From Streptomyces eurocidicus (lineage in GTDB: Bacteria > Actinomycetota > Actinomycetes > Streptomycetales > Streptomycetaceae), in the NCBI RefSeq assembly GCF_002891295.1, contig NZ_LGUI01000006.1, positions 372,001-436,000 of the forward strand: DNA of 64,000 nt. The letters run 5' to 3'. The stretch's first letter is position 1. Every line of letters begins with the position of its first letter. A model generated the notes under the pieces. It worked only from the letters and a program-made list of their open reading frames with translations, did no database searches and had not been told where the DNA came from. Positions 33,228 to 40,503 of the stretch are shown here, piece after piece. The position numbers were made by a program, and so were the translations under genes.

Positions 33228-33774
33228 AATGATCCACTCCGGGATAGGGGAAAGGCGACGGCGACCGCCGATCGGCGGGACCGTCGTATGAACGAATGCT
33301 CCGGTCACCGGCTCAGTGAGCGCTGGTGACGGGATGTGCGGAGATGCCGCGGCTTCCGGAGTCGGGGAGCCGCGGCGAAGACTTCCGGCGCGTTACGGCG
33401 CCGGAGGCGGAACAGCGCGCAGGACTCGGCACGCCGTATGAGGCGGCCGGTCGTCGTGGCGCAGAGGGCTGTTCACGTCATCTATCCAAAGGGACGGCGG
33501 ACCCGGGTTCAACCGCCGCGCCCCATTCCTTACGTCGCCCTGATACGGGCTCCACCGGTGAGTCCTCCGTACAGGACGTGCCCGTGCCACGGCCGGCGCC
33601 CGGTGAGGCGAGCCACCTGCGCGCCCCCGGGTGGCGGCTGACCGTACGGAGGGTGCGGTCTGAGCGGGCTTGGTGAAGTCCGGTGCGGTTCGGCAGCGCC
33701 CGAAGGGGCGCGGGGAACCGCGCGACCAGCCACGACGCACCCGAAGACGGCGCACCGGACTTTGCGCGGAGCGC
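33228..33774. other. Non-coding stretch with a structured element
   Basis: This 547-base gap between two minus-strand genes shows no frame with protein-like composition. It contains the nested inverted repeat described at 33676-33762. The remainder, next to 33228, must include the SDR promoter; the stretch GTGAGCGCTGGTGACG shows no clear hexamers. Confidence 0.5.
33676..33762. repeat. 87-bp nested inverted-repeat element
   Basis: The outer arms AAGTCCGGTGCG (33676-33687) and CGCACCGGACTT (33751-33762) are exact 12-bp complements. Inside are GCGGTTC/GAACCGC (33685-33691, 33715-33721) and GCGCCC/GGGCGC (33696-33701, 33706-33711). The inner part with GAAGGGGCGCGGGGAAC is a dispersed Streptomyces intergenic sequence. 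It lies just past the nitrobindin stop and can end its transcript. Confidence 0.7.
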
Positions 33775-34323
33775 TCAGCTCCCGTCCGTGCGCCGGAGCC
33801 GTACCGAGAGGTGGTGCCGCAGCGGCTGTCCGACCGCCGCGAGGTCGTGTACGAAGTCGAGCGTGTCCTCGCCGGTCAGCGTGTACCGGCGGCGGGTGGC
33901 GTCGACCTTCTTCGCCGTGGGGGCGAGGGCGACCTCGTGCGTGGTGAGATCGACGGTGCCGTCGGCGGCCCGCCCGACCGAGATCTCCGCGACCCCCGTG
34001 GGCTGCGTGATCAGCGCCTCCACCCGCCCCTCCGGCTGCAACCGCCACCATCCGCTCTCCCGCGCGGAAGGCCGCAGCGGCGCCCCGTCCCCGTCGAGCA
34101 GCCAGGCGCGCGCCTCGTAGTGCAGGAAGGGGCGCCCGTCGTGGCTGAAGGTGACCTCCTGCGCGTAGGTGAACTCCTCGGCGAGCGTGGGGTACTCGCC
34201 ACGGCCCCGGCCTTCCCAGGTGCCCAGGAGGGCGAGCACCGGTGCGAGCAGTGCGTGCGGCGCGGGCGCCGCGTCCGGCCGGAAGGCGTCGGGATACGGG
34301 TGCTTCGGGGCGGGCTCGAACAT
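33775..34323 (-). CDS. Nitrobindin-family heme-binding protein (FABP-like)
   Basis: A 182-residue beta-barrel protein with the nitrobindin signature LGTWEGRGRGEYPTL near residue 34 and a conserved C-terminal His pair in LRHHLSVRLRR, which holds the axial heme ligand in characterised members. Strands such as FTYAQEVTFSHDG and GRVEALITQPTGVAEISVG fit the 10-strand barrel. Nitrobindins bind ferric heme and isomerise peroxynitrite or bind NO. ATG 34323 has AGGAGCG upstream. The gene is monocistronic with the structured element behind it. Confidence 0.88.
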   Translation of the reverse strand: MFEPAPKHPYPDAFRPDAAPAPHALLAPVLALLGTWEGRGRGEYPTLAEEFTYAQEVTFSHDGRPFLHYEARAWLLDGDGAPLRPSARESGWWRLQPEGRVEALITQPTGVAEISVGRAADGTVDLTTHEVALAPTAKKVDATRRRYTLTGEDTLDFVHDLAAVGQPLRHHLSVRLRRTDGS

Positions 34324-34428
34324 GATGTGCGCTCCTGGGTCGGTGCCGGTTCCAGGTGGCAGCCTAGGGTGTCGCTCCCCCGGCGCCGGGGCGGCGGAGC
34401 GCGCGTTCCGCCGGGCCGCCGGGCGGTG

Positions 34429-34806
34429 TCAGCTCTCCACCGTCCGGACGTGCGGCGGGTGCCCGTTCCAGGTGACGAACACCGAGCTGGTCCTCGTCCC
34501 CGCCACGAAGTCCACCCGGATCCAGGCGGTCTGCTTCCACACCCGCATCTGCCGGCCCTCGTCCGGCGTCGCCGACACGAGGGCCGCCGTGCTCCCGCCC
34601 GGGCCGAAGACCGCCCGTCCGCCCCGGACCCGAAAGCTCTTCACCTCACCGGCGGCACCGGGGCGGGCCGACGCTCCGCGTGAGCCGGTGCCGCGCGGGT
34701 CGTCGGCCCGCCGCTCCCCGGCAGGCGCCGGTTCTTTAACCGTCACCCATGTGTTTCTTAAGGCGACCATAAATCCCGGCCCCCGTACCGGCATTGGGCC
34801 GTTCAT
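34429..34806 (-). CDS. Short protein resembling the C-terminal domain of larger Streptomyces membrane or kinase proteins; start uncertain
   Basis: The last 70 residues (VKSFRVRGGRAVFGPGG, LVSATPDEG, WIRVDFVAGTRTSSVF, VTWNGHPPHVRTVES) form a beta-rich module that I know as the end of larger extracytoplasmic Streptomyces proteins. Here only a short Ala/Arg-rich stretch precedes it and no signal peptide is clear. The first codons (about 34730-34806) have AT-rich, promoter-like DNA rather than normal codon use, so the true start may be later, such as the GTG in WVTVKEPAP. It may be a 5'-truncated remnant. Confidence 0.4.
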   Translation of the reverse strand: MNGPMPVRGPGFMVALRNTWVTVKEPAPAGERRADDPRGTGSRGASARPGAAGEVKSFRVRGGRAVFGPGGSTAALVSATPDEGRQMRVWKQTAWIRVDFVAGTRTSSVFVTWNGHPPHVRTVES

Positions 34807-34868
34807 CCGATTCGTCCCCGCTAGCGTGCTGCCGCGTCACCCCCCGACACATGACAGGCAGGTACGCC

Positions 34869-35122
34869 ATGGGTTCCTCCGCACACCGCCGACGCGTGAG
34901 CCGCAAGGCGAAGCAGGCGCCACGGAGGTCTTCGAGGCCGGCGACGCGGACCGGCTGGTGCGGTTCGCCCGGTCCAAGGGGCTCGGCGGGTTCTCGATGT
35001 GGTCCGCGACGCGCGACAAGCCGTACCCGGGCGGTGCGCGGAACTCCGCCTCCGCGACGCGCGGCTCGATCCCGCGGAACGAGCCGGCCTTCGCCAAGGC
35101 GTTCGCCGCGGCCCGGAGCTGA
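34869..35122 (+). pseudogene. GH18 chitinase remnant with internal deletion and frameshift
   Basis: ATG 34869 opens MGSSAHRRRVSRKAK, the basic start of a secreted protein's signal peptide, but the hydrophobic part never follows. From about 34920, in another frame, comes EVFEAGDADRLVRFARSKGL then FSMWSATRDKPYPGG and AFAKAFAAARS, which is the C-terminal end of the catalytic barrel of Streptomyces GH18 chitinases, where the Trp lines the substrate cleft. The several hundred residues in between are gone. It lies 150 bases upstream of the chitin-active oxygenase gene. Confidence 0.7.
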
Positions 35123-35272
35123 CACTCTCTCACGTCATCTCTCGCCCCCACGCCCCCAGTTCCCCCATAATGCCCCCCACGCAACACCCCCCACAGTCGC
35201 CCCGCACGCACGGCACCTCCCACACAACGGCCGTGCGTGCGGGGCCGTCCCTCACCCACCTAGGAGATCCCC

Positions 35273-36319
35273 ATGCACCCGCTCCGCCGGACCGTACGGA
35301 TATCCCTGCTCTCCCTCACCCCGCTCGCCTCCCTCACCCTCGCCACGCTGGCCGCCGGACCGGCCGCCGCGCACGGCACCATGACGGACCCCGTCAGCCG
35401 GGTGTCCGCCTGCTTCGCGGAGGGCCCGGAGAGCCCGGACTCGGCCGCCTGCAAGGCGCTGGTCGAGGCCGGTGGCACCCAGCCGCTCTACGACTGGAAC
35501 GAGGTGAACATCGGCGACGCCGCCGGGCGGCACCGTCAGATCATCCCGGACGGCAAGCTGTGCAGCGCCGGACGCGACAAGTACAAGGGGCTGGACATGG
35601 CCCGCACCGACTGGCCGGCGACGCGGCTGGACTCGGGCGCGCACACCTTCCGGTACCGGGCGACGGCCCCGCACCGGGGCACGTTCCAGCTCTACGTCAC
35701 GAAGGACGGCTACGACCCGAGCAAGCCGCTGAAGTGGTCGGACCTGGAGGAGAAGCCCTTCGCCGAGGTCACGAACCCCACGCTGAAGGACGGGAGCTAC
35801 GTCATCGACGGCACCGTCCCGAAGCGGTCCGGCCGTCACCTGATCTACAGCATCTGGCAGCGCTCGGACAGCCCCGAAGCCTTCTACACCTGTTCGGACG
35901 TCGACCTGGGCGGGCAGGCGCCCGCGACGAAGGCTTCGGCGCCCAGCGAGCGGCAGATCGCCGCGGAGGCCGGCAGGTCGACGGTCGACCACGGCGGCCA
36001 CGGCGGTGACGGCCCCGGCACGGGCGGGCACGGCACGGGCGGGCACGGCACGGCCGCGAACGGCGGCGGCACCGGGCACGGAGCCGCGGAAGCCGGCGGG
36101 ACCGAAGCCGGGAAGACCGCCGACGGCGGCGACGCGCACCGCGCGCACTACGCGGTGAACACCGCCAACGCCCCGGCCACCCAGGGCGGGCGCCTCGCCG
36201 AGACCGGCGGCGACAGCGGCACGACGGTGCTGACCGCCGGCGGCGCGGCGGTCCTGGCGGCGGGCTCCGCCACCCTGTTCCTGACCATGCGGCGGCGCGC
36301 CGCGCGGGACCGCGCCTGA
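35273..36319 (+). CDS. AA10 lytic polysaccharide monooxygenase with LAETG cell-wall anchor
   Basis: A 348-residue secreted protein. The signal peptide ends AGPAAA before HGTMTDPVSRVSAC; cleavage there leaves His34 as N-terminal copper ligand. The second brace His lies in LDSGAHTFRYRATAPHRG and the axial aromatic in DSPEAFYTCSDVDL. A His/Gly-rich linker (about 240-300) follows, then LAETGG, a hydrophobic helix and the tail MRRRAARDRA, a sortase signal as used by class E sortases. It oxidatively cleaves chitin or cellulose and would stay attached to the wall. The GH18 remnant upstream points to chitin. Confidence 0.9.
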   Translation: MHPLRRTVRISLLSLTPLASLTLATLAAGPAAAHGTMTDPVSRVSACFAEGPESPDSAACKALVEAGGTQPLYDWNEVNIGDAAGRHRQIIPDGKLCSAGRDKYKGLDMARTDWPATRLDSGAHTFRYRATAPHRGTFQLYVTKDGYDPSKPLKWSDLEEKPFAEVTNPTLKDGSYVIDGTVPKRSGRHLIYSIWQRSDSPEAFYTCSDVDLGGQAPATKASAPSERQIAAEAGRSTVDHGGHGGDGPGTGGHGTGGHGTAANGGGTGHGAAEAGGTEAGKTADGGDAHRAHYAVNTANAPATQGGRLAETGGDSGTTVLTAGGAAVLAAGSATLFLTMRRRAARDRA

Positions 36320-36339
36320 CGGTCACCGGACGCGCGCCG

Positions 36340-36367
36340 GGGGCGGCGTACGACCGTACGCCGCCCC
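36340..36367 (+). terminator. First of two tandem terminators after the LPMO gene
   Basis: GGGGCGGCGTACG (36340-36352) pairs perfectly with 36355-36367 over 13 bp. It stands 20 bases after the LPMO stop. Confidence 0.8.
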
Positions 36368-36368
36368 T

Positions 36369-36411
36369 CTGGAGGCCCGGCCCCCACGGCACGGGCGGGC
36401 CGGGCCTCCAG
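36369..36411 (+). terminator. Second tandem terminator after the LPMO gene
   Basis: CTGGAGGCCCGGCCC (36369-36383) pairs perfectly with 36397-36411, 15 bp with a 13-base loop. Together with the hairpin just before it, it isolates the LPMO gene from the bL37 gene. Confidence 0.8.
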
Positions 36412-36476
36412 GCACATCACCACCGAAGGGTATAAATTGGACGAAAATTACCAGGAGAGGCAGGAGAGGAGCCGAC

Positions 36477-36551
36477 ATGTCCTCGAAGCGACGCCGCAAG
36501 AAGAGGGCTCGCCGCAAGGCGGCCAACCACGGCAAGCGCCCTCAGTGCTGA
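36477..36551 (+). CDS. bL37-type 24-residue ribosomal protein (copy 2)
   Basis: ATG 36477 opens 24 codons ending TGA at 36549-36551: MSSKRRRKKRARRKAANHGK then RPQC. The basic helix and ANHGKRP end match bL37, a mini-protein of the actinobacterial large subunit, closely. AGGAGAGG lies eight bases upstream, and an AT-rich TATAAATT (36431-36438) is a likely -10 region; no good -35 was seen. Compared with copy 1 at 32296 it keeps the canonical RP after HGK and is therefore the more likely housekeeping copy. Confidence 0.8.
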   Translation: MSSKRRRKKRARRKAANHGKRPQC

Positions 36552-36608
36552 GCACCCGGGCCTGAGACCCGGGCACCGGCACGTCCCGGCACCCGGGGAG
36601 GCCCCGCC

Positions 36609-37802
<1,194 letters not shown>

Positions 37803-38267
37803 GGAGCCTCCGGCTGCTGGGGGTCGAAGTGACGGGGGCGTTTCCGGGGTCCGTACGTGCCGGACGTTACACGGGAGAAGGGAGGAGGCCACAGCGGGAT
37901 GCGCGGCGGCCTCGGTCCGAGGACCCGGAGAACGGCGATCGCGCCCGGGCGAACCCTGGATGACGTGCTTCCGGAACGCTCCCACGGCGCGGTTCCGGTT
38001 CGGGTCCTGTGCGCTGGCGGCGGCCGGGGAAGCGCCGTTCCGCGGTGGTGTACGGGAAGGCCCGCCGGACCCGCGCGCCGGGCGCCTCCGAACGCGCGGC
38101 ACGGCCGCCACCCCGCCGGTCGAGCCGTATGCCCATGCACGATCCGGTGGTGGGCGACGGTTCCGGTGGGTGCGCGACGGGCGCCGGTTCATGCTCATTG
38201 CGGACAGTGCGGTGCCGAGGCGAACCGTTCGCCTCCTCGAAACCCACGCAGAAACGGCAGGACGACC
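37803..38267. other. Divergent intergenic region, nothing recognisable
   Basis: No gene or repeat is supported between the reductase start and the secreted repeat protein start. It must hold both promoters. The AT-richer patch around 38190-38215 (CATGCTCATTGCGGACAG) is the likeliest promoter area for the plus-strand gene. Confidence 0.4.
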
Positions 38268-38837
38268 ATGCCAGTGCTCCCGCTCGCCCGGCGGCTCGCG
38301 ACCCTCGTCGCCGCCACCACACTGGTGGTCCTGGCCCCCGGAGTGGGCCAGGCCGATGCCCCGTCAGCAGGACTGATCAAGAACGAGGAGGCGGGGTGGT
38401 ACCTCGACAGCGGCAGTGACACCTCGGCCAAGGCGCCCGCGCACACCTCGAAGTACACGGGCGAACCCGCGGCGGCGCCCGGCAACCTGAAGTGGTCCTA
38501 CGACCCCGCCACCAAACTGATCAAGAACGAGGCCAAGGGCTGGTACCTCGGCAGCGGCGACTCCTCCGACGCCAAGGCCCCCGCGTACACCACCAAGTAC
38601 ACGGGCGAGCCCGCGGCCGCTCCCCCGCAGCTGAAGTGGTCCTACGACGCCGCCACGAAGCTCGTCAAGAACGAGTCGAACGGCTGGTACCTCGGCGCGG
38701 CGGCCGACAAGGGCGACAAGGGCGGCGACGACTACTCCGGTTCCAAGGCCGCGTCGGCGTCTTCCGCGTACACCACGAAGTACACCGGTGAACCCCCGGC
38801 GGCGCCCGCGCAGCTGAAGTGGTCGATAACGCACTAG
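38268..38837 (+). CDS. Secreted protein of three tandem ~50-residue repeats, beta-trefoil-like
   Basis: A 189-residue protein with a signal peptide ending GVGQADA. Three near-identical units follow, each starting LIKNEAKGWYLGS (or close), passing KAPAYTTKYTGEPAAAP and ending LKWSYDPATK. A threefold repeat in which each unit has a GWYL strand and a Trp near its end fits the beta-trefoil (ricin-like) plan, with KW in place of QxW. The third unit has a Gly/Asp/Ser insertion. ATG 38268 is the start. It may bind carbohydrate at the cell surface; that role is inferred. Confidence 0.7.
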   Translation: MPVLPLARRLATLVAATTLVVLAPGVGQADAPSAGLIKNEEAGWYLDSGSDTSAKAPAHTSKYTGEPAAAPGNLKWSYDPATKLIKNEAKGWYLGSGDSSDAKAPAYTTKYTGEPAAAPPQLKWSYDAATKLVKNESNGWYLGAAADKGDKGGDDYSGSKAASASSAYTTKYTGEPPAAPAQLKWSITH

Positions 38838-38857
38838 ACCCCCGGGGCAGGGCAGGG

Positions 38858-38894
38858 CCCCGGTGCCTCTCCCCTCGGGTGGAAGGCACCGGGG
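38858..38894. terminator. Bidirectional terminator
   Basis: CCCCGGTGCCT (38858-38868) pairs perfectly with AGGCACCGGGG (38884-38894), 11 bp with a 15-base loop. It lies 20 bases past the repeat-protein stop and about 50 bases past the convergent DUF1540 stop. Confidence 0.8.
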
Positions 38895-38947
38895 TCGTCG
38901 TCCGCGGCGGGCGCGGACGCGGGGAGGCCGGGCGGGGCGCTCCCCTA

Positions 38948-39232
38948 CTACCTGGCCGTGTACGTCAGACAGTCCGGGGACGCCCCGAGCGAGGCGACGG
39001 TGATGCCGGGAGCCTGGCATTCGAGGCCCGTGTTGTGCAGGCACCCGGCCATCTTGCAGGCGCCGACCCGGCCGACGGCGGAGGAGTCACCGCCCTTGGC
39101 CGGGAACACGAAGAACGTGTCGCAGTGGGCGTGGGTCGAGTCGCCCACGGTGATGGCGAGGGCGTGGCAGGCACTCTCCTGGTTGTACGCGCACTCGTCC
39201 ACCTGACACACGCTCACCTGCGGCATTTCCAC
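38948..39232 (-). CDS. DUF1540 double-domain cysteine-rich protein
   Basis: From GTG 39232 (GAGGAG upstream) the protein is 94 residues. Two DUF1540 units follow each other: VCQVDECAYNQESACHALA ending at HCDTFF, and CKMAGCLHNTGLECQAPG ending at DCLTY. Each has four cysteines in the same spacing, a set that suits zinc binding. The unit function is unknown. A four-Cys pattern twice in a short soluble protein points to metal storage or a small structural factor; this is inference. Confidence 0.85.
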   Translation of the reverse strand: MEMPQVSVCQVDECAYNQESACHALAITVGDSTHAHCDTFFVFPAKGGDSSAVGRVGACKMAGCLHNTGLECQAPGITVASLGASPDCLTYTAR

Positions 39233-39446
39233 GGCGTTCTCCTCGGCACCACGTCCAGGCCGGACCGCCCACCGGCACGGCCCGTTCCCCCGACGCCTTC
39301 CTCGGGCACCGGCCGGCGACACCGGTGACCGGGCGTCTTCACCCGGATGCCGGGACCGGTTCCGGAACGACGGTTCTCCCTAGGCGCACACCCCCTCCCC
39401 CGGCCCTCCCCCTCTCATTACCCTGTGCGGCCCAAGGGGGAGAGAA

Positions 39447-40454
39447 ATGACGCACAACTCACCTGATCCTGAGCCCGGACGCCCCGACGAACCGCCCGAA
39501 CCACCGGGACCACCCGGGCCTCCACCGGGCACCCCGCCTCCGCCCGCCCCGCGCCGTGGCCGGGGCTACTTCCCTTTCCGGGACCGCAGTTTCATGGCGA
39601 CGGTCGTCATCGGGCCGGTCGTGGTGGCGGTCGCCGGGGCGGTGACCGGGCTGGCCGTCACCGGTGGGTTCTCCTGGGTGGCCGACGCGGTCAAGGGGGA
39701 CGACGGGCCACCGCCCGTCTATGTGTCGGGGGAGCGGTCACCCCGGGCCGTCGAGTCGAAGGCCCCCGCCGCCTCCGAGGACCTCGCCCGCGGCAAGGGC
39801 CTCGACCTCCAGCGGCCCCTGTACCTGTGCCCGTGGGACGCCCGCGTGGTGAAGACCCCGCCCGGCAAGCTCGTGGCACCGCCGGTCCGCGGCCGCGCCC
39901 TGGACAGCTCCCGGGTCTCGTCCCGCAACGCCGGGGACCCCGACCGGACCACGATCACCCTGTACATCCAGCCCGAGGGGAACCGGCCTTTGGTAGTCAG
40001 GGAGATACGGATCAAGGTGGTCGCGCGCGCTCCCGTACCCGCCCAGGGCGAGGCGACGGTACTGGGGTTGCAGACGGCGGGGTGCGGAGGGGCCGAGGAG
40101 ACGGTCACGGCCCGCGCCGACCTGGACGGCGGCGGACCGTACGCCCGGGTCGTCCCCACCGGGAAGACGGCGTTCCCCCTGGAGATCACGGGCGGCAGGA
40201 CGCTGGCGGTGGACCTGACCGTGGCCACGAAGCACTGCGACTGCACCTGGGTGCCCGAGATCGTCTGGGCGAAGGACGGCGAGGCGCACACGACGCCGTG
40301 GCTCGACAAGGGCGATCTGCCGTTCCGGACCATCCCCTCGGCCGGATACCGGCGGGTCGCGTGGAAGCTGCTGTACGCGAACGACATCGCCGACCCCGGC
40401 CTCACCGAGGACAAGTGGGTGCCGGTCCCCTTCGACGAGCGGATCCTCGAATAG
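39447..40454 (+). CDS. Proline-rich single-pass membrane protein, unknown function
   Basis: A 335-residue protein. The first 45 residues are almost all Pro, Gly, Glu and Arg; a membrane helix ATVVIGPVVVAVAGAVTGLA follows, and the rest lies outside. The outer part has cysteines (YLCPWD, AGCGGAEE, KHCDCTW) and beta-strand-like stretches TTITLYIQPEGNRPLVV and LAVDLTVATKHCDCTWVPEI. GGGGGAGAGAA precedes ATG 39447. It converges with the NACHT gene and may be part of that locus; no domain is recognised. Confidence 0.65.
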   Translation: MTHNSPDPEPGRPDEPPEPPGPPGPPPGTPPPPAPRRGRGYFPFRDRSFMATVVIGPVVVAVAGAVTGLAVTGGFSWVADAVKGDDGPPPVYVSGERSPRAVESKAPAASEDLARGKGLDLQRPLYLCPWDARVVKTPPGKLVAPPVRGRALDSSRVSSRNAGDPDRTTITLYIQPEGNRPLVVREIRIKVVARAPVPAQGEATVLGLQTAGCGGAEETVTARADLDGGGPYARVVPTGKTAFPLEITGGRTLAVDLTVATKHCDCTWVPEIVWAKDGEAHTTPWLDKGDLPFRTIPSAGYRRVAWKLLYANDIADPGLTEDKWVPVPFDERILE

Positions 40455-40467
40455 CCGACGCCGCCCG

Positions 40468-40497
40468 TCCGGGCCCCGCCGACCGGCGGGGCCCGGA
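40468..40497. terminator. Bidirectional terminator before the NACHT gene end
   Basis: TCCGGGCCCCGCC (40468-40480) pairs perfectly with 40485-40497 around a GACC loop. It serves the plus-strand membrane protein gene and the convergent NACHT gene. Confidence 0.85.
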
Positions 40498-40503
40498 GGG
40501 CCC

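Noticed and set aside
33480..33530. GGGTTCAA stretch resembling a tRNA T-arm
   Set aside because: No acceptor stem, anticodon or D-arm could be folded around it.
33393..33755. Minus-strand frame of about 120 codons in the gap before the SDR gene
   Set aside because: Composition is that of a shadow frame, it crosses the nested hairpin element and has no ribosome site.
36430..36470. Zur-type operator before the second bL37 gene
   Set aside because: The AT-rich stretch lacks the required TGAAAATGATTTTCA-like symmetry.
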